A stretch of DNA of 13,417 bases from Willaertia magna (Eukaryota > Heterolobosea > Eutetramitea > Acrasida > Naegleriidae), in NCBI GenBank assembly GCA_902984215.1, contig CADWAF010004414.1:1-13417 (forward strand), given 5' to 3'. The notes beneath the pieces are model-generated. The model searched no databases. It worked only from the letters and a program-made list of their open reading frames with translations, and was not told the DNA's origin. Shown in pieces: positions 1 to 6,802 of this stretch (position 1 is its first letter; every line of letters starts with the position of its first letter). The translations under genes and the position numbers were made by a program.

Positions 1-115
1 AAATACAATCATTTGTTTTGTAATCTTTTTTATTTTTATAATAAACAACAATGTAAATGTACAATAATACAACAAGTAGTTTCAAAAAAGTAATTAATTA
101 AAAATAATAAATAAT

Positions 116-1458
116 TTAAGCATAATAATTCAGAGATGCCTTCTTCTTTGCTTGAACAGCAGCAATACCTTCCATAAAATCTTCATGCATAACTTGAGTA
201 GCATCTCTTCTTAAGGCAATCATACCTGCCTCAACACAAACAGCTTTTAATTGAGCACCATTAAAATCTTCACAACAACGAGCTAATTCTTCATAATTTG
301 TATCTTCATGTACATTCATTCTTCTAGAGTGAATAATTAAAATTTGTGCACGTCCCTTCTCATCAGGCAATGGGAATTCTACTTTACGATCTAAACGACC
401 AGATCTTAATAAAGCAGGATCTAAAATATCAATACGATTAGTTGCAGCAATAACTTTAACATTAGTATCTTGAGAGAAACCATCCATTTGATTAAGTAAT
501 TCTAACATTGTACGTTGTACTTCTCTGTCACCAGATTTATCACTACCAAATCTTTTAGTACCAACAGCATCTAACTCATCAATAAAGATAATAGCAGGAG
601 CCTTTTCTCTTGCTAAAGCAAAAGCATCTCTAACTAATTTTGCACCATCTCCAATAAACATTTGAACTAATTGCGGACCAGCCAATTTTAAGAAAGTAGC
701 ATTAGTTTGAGCAGCGCAAGCACGAGCTAATAAAGTCTTACCAGTACCTGGAGGACCATATAATAAAACACCTTTAGGTGGTTGTATTCCTATAGATTTA
801 AACCTTTCAGCATGGGTCATTGGTAAAACAATAGCTTCCATCATTTCTTTAATTTGTTTAGCACATCCTCCAATGTTTTTATAATCTTCTTTTGGTTTTT
901 CATCAACTTCCATAGCCTTAACACGGGAATCATATTCAGCAGGTAATTTATCTAAAACTAAGAAACTATCTTTATTAACTCCAACTAAATCGCCAGGTGT
1001 TAATTTTTCAGGTTCTACTAAGCCTATAACTGGTAGATATATAGTTTGTCTTGTACTTGTTTTTATAACTGCAGATTTACCTCTTCTTTCTTCATCTAGA
1101 TTAATACTACTTCCATCTTGTATAATTTCTTCATTTTCATCTGTTTCTAAAATCTATAAAGTTGATCAACTAGGTTAATAACAGAAACGGAAATGATTTT
1201 AATACTTACTTCTACAATATTAGCAACAAGATAAGGTAATTGTTTGTTTAATTTAATCTTTTCATTATTTTCTTTAATCTTTTCTTTCATAGTTGTCTCT
1301 TCATGTTGAATTCTACTTTTTTCATTCTTAAAAACACGAACTTCATTATCTATTAATCTGCATCTATGTTCTATTTCTTCAGTACTTGCTGAGGCTATAT
1401 CCTCACCAAACATATTTAATTCTTCATCTTTAGTCCACTTCTTTTGACTACTTTGCAT
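116..1458 (-). CDS. RPT5: 26S proteasome regulatory ATPase subunit RPT5 (PSMC3, 6A), two exons
   Basis: This is one of the six AAA+ ATPases of the 19S base, which unfold ubiquitinated substrates and feed them into the 20S core. The coding sequence is complement(join(116..1153,1210..1458)), 428 residues, close to the family's usual ~430-440. Exon 1 gives residues 1-83 with the N-terminal coiled coil (about 25-75). Exon 2 holds the OB domain (about 84-165) and the AAA domain. Visible motifs are Walker A GPPGTGKT (216-223), Walker B IIFIDELD (271-278), the arginine-finger region LLRSGRLDR (331-339), and a C-terminal YYA of the HbYX type that docks into the 20S alpha ring. The splice was chosen because it restores an uninterrupted match to RPT5 ([10 protein letters not shown] / ILETDENEE, then the conserved [10 protein letters not shown]). 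The ATG at 1458 follows an A-run in the transcript. RPT5 identity is clearer than for any other RPT paralogue because of the [19 protein letters not shown] block and the C-terminus. Confidence 0.96.
1154..1209 (-). other. Spliceosomal intron in RPT5 (56 nt)
   Basis: The donor is GTAAGTATT directly after the GAA codon for E83. The acceptor is TTTATAG, followed by ATT TTA GAA. The intron is phase 0. A second AG seven bases further (ATTTTAG) would shift the frame and lose the RPT5 match, so the first AG is used. TTATTAAC upstream of the acceptor is a plausible branch site. A palindrome GTTGATCAAC (1161-1170) sits between that branch candidate and the acceptor. Confidence 0.92.
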
Positions 1459-1761
1459 TTTTTTTTAATATTTGATTTTTAATCTCGGACAGGAATTTCT
1501 TTTTTATTTTAATTTAAAAATAACTTTTGATTTCCTCAAGTCTTTTGTGACTGAAATAAAATTTGTTTTGAATGAAATTACTGAGCAGTGCCACTTGGAA
1601 GATTAACTGGTTATTAGTGGCCAAACAATGTCCAAGTTTTGAACAATCTAGATGAAGATATTTTTCTTTTGTTTGGATAATTCTTGCTGATTACTTTCTG
1701 TTTTTTTAACGCTCTGTCAAAGTTGACCAGAAGTATTTATTTAAAAATTCACAGTCTAAAA
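1459..1761. promoter_or_regulatory. Shared divergent promoter region, RPT5 / ankyrin gene
   Basis: These 303 bp separate the RPT5 start (minus) from the ankyrin gene start (plus), so both promoters must lie here or overlap. On the RPT5 side an eight-A run precedes the ATG. On the ankyrin side the sequence TGTCAAAGTTGACC (1715-1728) lies about 40 bp before the ATG. It contains a perfect 5-bp inverted repeat, GTCAA/TTGAC, with a 2-bp spacer (1716-1727). No open frame in this stretch looks coding. The promoter role is inferred from position. Confidence 0.5.
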
Positions 1762-2281
1762 ATGTCTCTAATTACAAAAGAATTAGTTGCAGCTTGTATG
1801 GATGGTAAAATAAGAATTGTTAAATCTTTAATTCAAAGATACGGCAAACAATATGTGGATTCCACAGATGATTTTGGTTGGACACCACTGTTAACCGCAG
1901 CTCAATTTGGAAGAGTTGAAGTAGTAAATTATCTTTTAGAACAAGGTGCAGATATAAACCAAGTAAATATATTCGGAGTAAGTTTTCTTCTTTACAAAAT
2001 TTAATGTATTGTAAAACGAAAAACAGCAAGTAAGTTGACCAAAATTGTTTCAATTGACTAAAATGTTGTTTTTGTAAAATTATAAGAATGCACTGTTTAT
2101 CGCAGCACTAGAAGGACACGAAGATGTTGTAAAAATTCTGTTAAAACATGGAGCTGAAACAAAAGTTAAATGTCCTTCAAAATCTTTCCTGCATGATGAT
2201 CATTTAACACCTCTTCAAGCTGCTCAACTAAGAGAAAATTATTCCATTGTCAAATTACTTGAACATTTTCCAATAAATTAA
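1762..2281 (+). CDS. Small ankyrin-repeat protein, two exons
   Basis: The coding sequence is join(1762..1977,2087..2281), 136 residues, made almost wholly of about four ankyrin repeats. Repeat 1 is residues ~5-36. Repeat 2 is ~37-69 (GWTPLLTAAQFGRVEVVNYL, then QGADINQV). Repeat 3 is ~70-100 (GNALFIAALEGHEDVVKILL, then KHGAE). A short insert around CPSKSFLHDD precedes repeat 4 (~112-136, LTPLQAAQLRENYSIVKLL). Ankyrin repeats are protein-binding scaffolds; nothing here identifies the partner. The open frame extends upstream to 1684 without an ATG, and the first ATG (1762, after CTAAAA) begins exactly where the first repeat helix starts, so that start is used. The intron interrupts repeat 3 right after its IFG turn. 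Stand-alone ankyrin proteins of this size resemble myotrophin-like or 26S gankyrin-like folds in shape only; orthology cannot be claimed. Confidence 0.88.
1978..2086 (+). other. Spliceosomal intron in ankyrin gene (109 nt)
   Basis: The donor GTAAGTTTT follows the glycine codon of IFG. The acceptor ATTATAAG precedes AAT GCA CTG. The intron is phase 0. Splicing joins IFG to NALFIAALEGHEDVVKILL and so completes an ankyrin repeat. Without splicing the frame stops at 2002-2004. ATTGACTAAAA near 2054 is a reasonable branch-site candidate. Confidence 0.9.
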
Positions 2282-2346
2282 ATCTGTTTTATTACAAAAA
2301 TAAGCAACAGTTGGTTGACAACAGAAATTAAAAAAATGTACAATAT
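2282..2346. other. Convergent 3' intergenic spacer with TTGACA motif
   Basis: These 65 bp separate the stop codons of the ankyrin gene (plus) and the helical-protein gene (minus), so both 3' UTRs probably overlap here. The spacer holds TTGGTTGACAAC (2311-2322). The same 12-mer occurs at 8083-8094. A GTTG/CAAC stem could form around it. A function in 3'-end formation is possible but not shown. Confidence 0.35.
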
Positions 2347-3150
2347 TTACATGAAATAAGTTTGTTGGTATTGCACAAAGTCCACAATTATCTTTTCTAA
2401 TGTTTTCAATTTAGATTGAAATTTCAGGTTAGCCTTTTGCAATTTTAAACAATCTTTCCAACGAATATTAATTTCGTTATTAGAAGTAACTGGAGTAAAA
2501 TTTCTCATATAAGAAGTATCTGGAGGATGAGAATTAATTAAGGGACTTGCGCCAGTTATATCAATTATATCATGTTCCAATACGCTTACTTCTACAGATT
2601 TATCTTGGTCAGGGATTAACAAGCCTTGTATAGCATTAAACCATTTAGAACAAGAGAGACATCTATCTATATGTCCATTAAAGTCCATATACATCATGAT
2701 ATCATTATAGTTTATACTTAATAATTCCTTCTTATTAGACGTAGCCTTGTTAGTTAGACTTTCCTTTGAGGAAGAAGTAGAAAACATTGTAGAACCAAGA
2801 ACATAAGATTCCAAAATGGATTGATGAACTTCAATAATATTTAAAATACTACTTTCAATATTGATTAGCCTTGTTAGATGATCCGTCATGAAATCTCTAT
2901 AATTCTTCATTTTGTTTTCTTCTTCTTCAAAACTATCTTGTTCTAATAGGAAAAGGGAACCTGCTTGTTCTTCATCTACATTTGTTATCTTTTCCCATAG
3001 GTACCATAAATCAGAAATTCCGGAATCCATTTGATTATAGATGGAATTTAAATGGTTTAAACAATTCATAGCATTTCTCTTTAATTCATGATTTCTTTCA
3101 ATTCCTTCATGATTACCAATATGATAGGCTGAAGAATCTAAGTCTAACAT
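2347..3150 (-). CDS. Unrecognised protein, mostly helical, 267 aa
   Basis: I do not recognise this protein. It starts at an ATG and runs 267 codons without a break. Residues ~20-118 look helical and partly coiled-coil. They carry an acidic patch (FEEEENK, ~74-80) and spaced leucines and isoleucines (LTRLINIESSILNIIEVHQSIL). A Ser/Thr/Asn/Lys-rich linker follows (~124-145), then a segment with RCLSCSKWF (~163-171; two cysteines, too few for a zinc site alone), a loop with prolines (~200-220), and a final amphipathic helix (~228-262). There is no signal peptide or membrane segment. The pattern LWYLWEKI followed by a long acidic coiled coil is faintly like the N-terminus of microtubule-bundling PRC1/MAP65 proteins, but the protein is far shorter than that family and the likeness may be chance. 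It is convergent with the ankyrin gene, with stop codons 65 bp apart. Confidence 0.72.
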   Translation of the reverse strand: MLDLDSSAYHIGNHEGIERNHELKRNAMNCLNHLNSIYNQMDSGISDLWYLWEKITNVDEEQAGSLFLLEQDSFEEEENKMKNYRDFMTDHLTRLINIESSILNIIEVHQSILESYVLGSTMFSTSSSKESLTNKATSNKKELLSINYNDIMMYMDFNGHIDRCLSCSKWFNAIQGLLIPDQDKSVEVSVLEHDIIDITGASPLINSHPPDTSYMRNFTPVTSNNEINIRWKDCLKLQKANLKFQSKLKTLEKIIVDFVQYQQTYFM

Positions 3151-4425
3151 GATGACGATGAATTACTATTGAATTTGTTTATATAGGAATTTATATGAAA
3201 CAGAATGTAGTAATGAATAATACTATTTCAATTTAACATTAAGAGCTATGTAATTAACATTTTACATACCTCTTGAATAAAAAGACCAATACTTTTAGGA
3301 AGGTACAGCGAAAATAAAAATCACCAAAAAAAAAAAATAGAATCCACAGTTCAAAGTAGTGGCTTTTTTTCAAGAGGAGAGAAAACGTTGAAGTGAAGAA
3401 GGCTTGCCGCTTTATCTTGTTGAAGCCTTAGATGAAATTCTTAAAAAAAACCTCAGGAAACATTATTGTAAATAAATGGGGTTTTAAACTGGCAAAACGT
3501 ATTAGGATGGTGAATGTGCAATATTAGAAAGCGTAATGCATCGTCTATAGACCAAATTCTTATTAATTTTCTGGATACAGTAAGATAAACCATAGAAGAT
3601 GATTGTATATTTAATCAATGCTTTTCAATGAAGAAAACTACAGTATTTAATCTTGTATTATTATTCTCAAGAAATTTAATATTAATATTGTTTAAGTACT
3701 TAGTGTTATTAAGTATTGTTTAAGTATTATTTAGTAGTCTAAATGTTGTATCAATGATTACTTTAGATTACAATTAGTATTTATTAATTTTATTTTGGAT
3801 TTAAATTATTTTATTGTAATTATTAAATTAGTTGTTAATTATTGTGGATTAACTGGCCTAAATAGATATATAAAGTTCAATATTAAAAAATGCTGTCAAA
3901 GAAGAAGCAGAAACAACCGGAATTAGAGACAAGTAATTGATATACAAAAGAAACAAATAAGACTTTATTATCACCAACAAACTTTATTTACTACTCTTAT
4001 AGTAATTTACATGTTATTACCTGCTTTACGTAATAATAAATTATCTTGTCAACAACGTGACTTTTATTCGATGTTAACAAAAAACCTTTTATGAAACATG
4101 ATACCATTAAAAAGTTCTTTAATAAACAAAATTTTACTCAAAAGAACAAGTGAATAGTTCTACGTGTGATCTTTCAACAAACTATTGGGACTATTTTAAG
4201 AATGCAACAATTAAGATCTATTCAGAAACGTTAAAATTTAAAAACAATATTTCTTTAGTATTGACAAAAGAAAGAAACAGTTATAAAAAAAACAAACAAA
4301 CAAACAAACTTTATAAATTGTTTTGTTACAATTTATATTATCCTACAGTCAACCAACTACAACACTTACCATTTCATATTTATTTTATTATTTTTGTACA
4401 TAACAATAATTGTATTCATATAAGA
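3151..4425. other. Long gene-poor intergenic / 5' region
   Basis: This is the longest stretch without a supported gene. It should hold the promoter of the minus-strand gene ending at 3150 and the promoter and 5' UTR of the RGS/START gene. Visible elements are: an AAGGCTT/AAGCCTT inverted repeat (3399-3405 and 3423-3429); a direct repeat TATTGTTTAAGTA (3686-3698 and 3714-3726); TATATAAAG near 3867; CTTGTCAACAAC (4045-4056); and an open frame from 4126 to 4425 that has no ATG and whose translation looks like translated non-coding DNA. No tRNA-like B-box or conserved RNA was found. A possible spliced short ORF begins at 3890 but is unproven. Confidence 0.45.
4045..4056 (+). promoter_or_regulatory. 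TGTCAA-type motif upstream of RGS/START gene
   Basis: CTTGTCAACAAC occurs here and, as an exact reverse complement, at 9562-9573 upstream of the F-box gene. In both places the motif is in the same sense relative to the gene it precedes. It lies 34 bp before an ATG at 4091, which matches the ~35-45 bp motif-to-ATG spacing seen at other genes in this window. Its role as a promoter or initiator element is inferred. Confidence 0.35.
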
Positions 4426-6069
4426 ATGTTTACAACTAGAAAAACAAAAGATATTGCACATTATTGGTTATTCGATTTTGATAAATGTATGCAAAATGAA
4501 AATATCTATAATTTATTTAAACAACATTTAAATAAAGAAAATGAAGGAAAATTTTTACAATTACTTGAAATTTACAAACACATGACAAATAATCCTTCTT
4601 ATTATGAATCTACATTATATTCTGAAAAGAAAAGAGAAATACATTATCGTTTAAAAGAAGATAGTTTTATACGTTTTATAAGATCAGATAGTTTTAGAAA
4701 TTATTTATCTAAAATGAAAGAAAAGTATAACACAACCGGTAACGGTAATAACGGTTATGGTTACGGTTCAACTTCAACCGCTGGCTTTACAACCAACGCC
4801 AATCATCATTCACCAAGAAATAGAAAGTTGGTTATCGTTCCAGAAGATAATAACAACAATAGTGGCATTGGTAATGATAACAACACTACTCAAAGATCTC
4901 CAAGAAAAGAACCTTTAACAATTGACAGTAGTTTAACATTATTAAATAATGATTTTAATAATTTAAATTTTAATAATACAAATCACAGTAGTATTGATAT
5001 GGAAGATTATTTATTAAAAAGAGAACGAGGTTCATTACCAGAATTAAATTCAACTGTAAATAATAATAATACACAAAATATAATTTATCAAAACCATAAA
5101 AGTGTTGGATTTATTGATTCTAATAATAATACAACTAAACATTTATTAGAATATACACCATATCATGCTTTTTTAGAAACGTTAGGTGAATATGCTGACA
5201 CTTCATTAAATCTTGTATTTCCATACATGTTAAAAGATTTTAAAGCATCTTCCCTTACATGGAAAGATTTAAGATTTTTAGAACAAATAGAAAAGGATAG
5301 TCCTTATTGGAAGATTGTAGAACATGTTGAAAATAATAATACAAATATTAAAGTAAATAATTCTTTCCATTTAAACTTTCTTAAATTAGGTGGTGGTGAT
5401 GCAATGGCTTTAGGTAATCATGCAAAACATTTATGGAAAACATCTACAAATGTATCACCAACAGATTTACCTTTAGATAAGGTATTAAAATTTAAAACTG
5501 TTTATTATGTTCCATTTTCACATCATGATGCATTTCATATTTTAGAAACGAATAAAGTTCATGTGAAAATTGACAGACAACATCAAGCAATTTCAACTGG
5601 AAGACAATTTTTCGTTCCAGAAGAAGGAATAAGAGATTTTTATTGTTATGATGATAAATTAGTTGTTCCAGGTTTAAAATTAAATAAGAATAGAATATTA
5701 AATATGTTAGGAACTAATTTTTATGATGAAAAGAATCAACGTTATGTTGTTATTGTAAAATCTCAAGGTTATGAAGAGGCACAATCAGATGATATTTCTT
5801 ATGGTTTAAAGTTTGTTTCTTTTACAAAAATTACAAATAATTTAACGAGGATAACTGAATGTGGTTTTGTTTATATGGGTGGTTTATTAACGAAAGAAGT
5901 TTTTACAACAATGTTATTAAAAGGTAGAATTGTAGATATGTATCAAAATTTAGTAAAGTTGAGTGATGATTATTGTAAAGATAAGAATGGAATACCAAAA
6001 TTAAATGAAGAAGATGATGGTTATAGAGTTTTATGTTTAAAAGAAAATGCAAAAATTATAAATAAATAG
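4426..6069 (+). CDS. RGS-like domain protein with C-terminal START-like domain
   Basis: From the first in-frame ATG the protein has 547 residues. Residues ~11-97 resemble an RGS domain: an initial tryptophan, YNLFKQHLNKENEGKFLQLLEIYKHM at the position of the FxxFL...E...L.Fw..~~yk core, and SFIRFIRSDSFRNYL like the terminal FxRFLxSxxYxxxL helix. RGS domains accelerate GTP hydrolysis by G-alpha subunits. Residues ~103-240 are a low-complexity linker rich in Asn, Gly, Tyr and Ser with RSPRK-type sites. Residues ~250-515 look like a START-type lipid-binding domain: VYYVPF, GIRDFYCYDDK, QRYVVIVKSQGYEEAQSDD, then ITECGFVYMGGLLTKEV leading into the final helix. There is no signal peptide or membrane segment. 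The frame stays open upstream to 4126 but without an ATG, so translation before 4426 is unlikely; a spliced first exon at 4091 is possible. Both domain calls are by motif and are divergent. Confidence 0.7.
   Translation: MFTTRKTKDIAHYWLFDFDKCMQNENIYNLFKQHLNKENEGKFLQLLEIYKHMTNNPSYYESTLYSEKKREIHYRLKEDSFIRFIRSDSFRNYLSKMKEKYNTTGNGNNGYGYGSTSTAGFTTNANHHSPRNRKLVIVPEDNNNNSGIGNDNNTTQRSPRKEPLTIDSSLTLLNNDFNNLNFNNTNHSSIDMEDYLLKRERGSLPELNSTVNNNNTQNIIYQNHKSVGFIDSNNNTTKHLLEYTPYHAFLETLGEYADTSLNLVFPYMLKDFKASSLTWKDLRFLEQIEKDSPYWKIVEHVENNNTNIKVNNSFHLNFLKLGGGDAMALGNHAKHLWKTSTNVSPTDLPLDKVLKFKTVYYVPFSHHDAFHILETNKVHVKIDRQHQAISTGRQFFVPEEGIRDFYCYDDKLVVPGLKLNKNRILNMLGTNFYDEKNQRYVVIVKSQGYEEAQSDDISYGLKFVSFTKITNNLTRITECGFVYMGGLLTKEVFTTMLLKGRIVDMYQNLVKLSDDYCKDKNGIPKLNEEDDGYRVLCLKENAKIINK
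4726..5142 (+). repeat. Asn/Gly-rich low-complexity coding segment
   Basis: AAT/AAC codon runs and GGT/TAT-rich codons encode a disordered linker between the RGS-like and START-like parts, with blocks such as NGNNGYGYGST and repeated NNNN. This composition is common in AT-rich amoebal proteins and probably varies in length between strains. Confidence 0.6.
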
Positions 6070-6092
6070 CTTTTTAGCAATTTTAGTTAACC

Positions 6093-6187
6093 CTTAAGAG
6101 TGCCAACAATTCCCTCCACATCCAAAAAAATACACATTTACAGTTACCATTTGCGTTGAGTCTGTCATCAGGCCCTGCACTCTTAAG
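6093..6187. repeat. Perfect 11-bp inverted repeat around a 73-bp segment
   Basis: CTTAAGAGTGC (6093-6103) and GCACTCTTAAG (6177-6187) are exact reverse complements. The enclosed segment is visibly richer in G and C than its surroundings. It starts 23 bp after the RGS/START stop, so it would lie in that 3' UTR or just upstream of the next gene. It could form a long-range stem in RNA. No known RNA family was recognised: the minus strand has a TGATGA after the stem, but there is no CTGA before the closing arm, so it is not a canonical C/D snoRNA. Confidence 0.6.
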
Positions 6188-6315
6188 TGATGTAAATAAA
6201 ATTACAGTTGATGTAAAATTTTAAAAAGACCACATTAATTTGCAAAGATGTGTTTTAATTAATTGCTTAAGATTGTGGGAAAATTCTGTAACCTTGAACT
6301 AAAAAAAAATCAACA

Positions 6316-6693
6316 ATGACAGAAGAGAATTTAAACCAAGGACTTACCTTGCAAAAGGACAATATTACTGAGGCACCTTCTCCAACTGTTGCTATTGTAC
6401 AACAACAGAATCAAAACAGTCCTTCTCCTCCACAGTTAGTTTCGAAATCAGCTAGTGAGATTAAAAGTGAGATTAAGAAGAAATATTATAAAACAATTAA
6501 GAGAATGATAGGAGGCAGTTTTAAAATTAACTTTAATTCAGAATATATTTTGAATTTTAAAAAGTTTCTAGATTATGTTATTGAAAAAGAGGCTCCATTA
6601 GACAGTGAATTTGATTTGATTCAGTTTTTAATAGATAGAAAAATAATTAGGGAAAAGAAAGTATATGTCGATTACTTGGAATCAAGCAATTAA
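6316..6693 (+). CDS. Small orphan protein, 125 aa
   Basis: I do not recognise this protein. The ATG sits in an A-rich context (AAAATCAACA before it). Residues 1-50 are polar and probably disordered, with two SPSP/PSPT-type proline-directed Ser/Thr sites and a Gln/Asn run. Residues ~46-125 are basic at first (IKSEIKKKYYKTIKRM) and then form a compact alternating hydrophobic/charged block (FKKFLDYVIE, FDLIQFLIDRKII) that could be a small folded domain. There is no signal peptide, membrane segment or metal site. It is co-directional with the RGS/START gene, 246 bp downstream, and convergent with the PhyH-like gene. It is kept as a gene because the frame is open from ATG to stop, the C-terminal block is well patterned, and codon use is like its neighbours. 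It may lack a detectable homologue. Confidence 0.6.
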   Translation: MTEENLNQGLTLQKDNITEAPSPTVAIVQQQNQNSPSPPQLVSKSASEIKSEIKKKYYKTIKRMIGGSFKINFNSEYILNFKKFLDYVIEKEAPLDSEFDLIQFLIDRKIIREKKVYVDYLESSN

Positions 6694-6766
6694 CTTAAAT
6701 TTAGTTTAAATAAATCAACATTTTAAAATTACAATCGAAAAATGATAAAACAATTTTGTTAAGACG

Positions 6767-6783
6767 TGTCAATTTTATTGACA
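6767..6783. repeat. Palindrome TGTCAAT-TTT-ATTGACA between convergent genes
   Basis: This is a perfect 7-bp inverted repeat with a 3-bp spacer. It lies in the 109-bp gap between the stop codons of the orphan gene (plus) and the PhyH-like gene (minus). It contains both orientations of the TGTCAA/TTGACA motif seen in other spacers. A bidirectional role in 3'-end formation or factor binding is conceivable but not demonstrated. Confidence 0.45.
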
Positions 6784-6802
6784 TTTATAACCAATCAATC
6801 TA

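Noticed and set aside
1147..1153. Alternative RPT5 acceptor at ATTTTAG, seven bases downstream
   Set aside because: It shifts the frame and destroys the conserved OB-domain sequence; the TTTATAG acceptor keeps the frame.
1684..1761. Upstream extension of the ankyrin ORF to 1684
   Set aside because: It would start at TTG, and the added residues are unlike an ankyrin repeat. The ATG at 1762 fits both the domain boundary and an A-rich start context.
1820..2053. Minus-strand ORF over the ankyrin gene
   Set aside because: It is antisense to a clear two-exon ankyrin gene, runs across its intron and has no recognisable content.
3151..4149. tRNA or other RNA gene in the long spacer
   Set aside because: No GTTCGANTC-like B box with a matching acceptor stem and no recognisable snRNA block was found on either strand by eye. 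A tRNAscan or Rfam run could still find something.
4150..4425. Coding extension of the RGS/START protein from a GTG at 4150
   Set aside because: There is no ATG in this frame between 4126 and 4425 and the translation looks like AT-rich non-coding DNA. The RGS-like part is complete from the ATG at 4426.
6093..6187. C/D-box snoRNA on the minus strand (TGATGA after the stem)
   Set aside because: There is no CTGA D box before the closing arm, and the C box is not placed next to a short terminal stem as expected.
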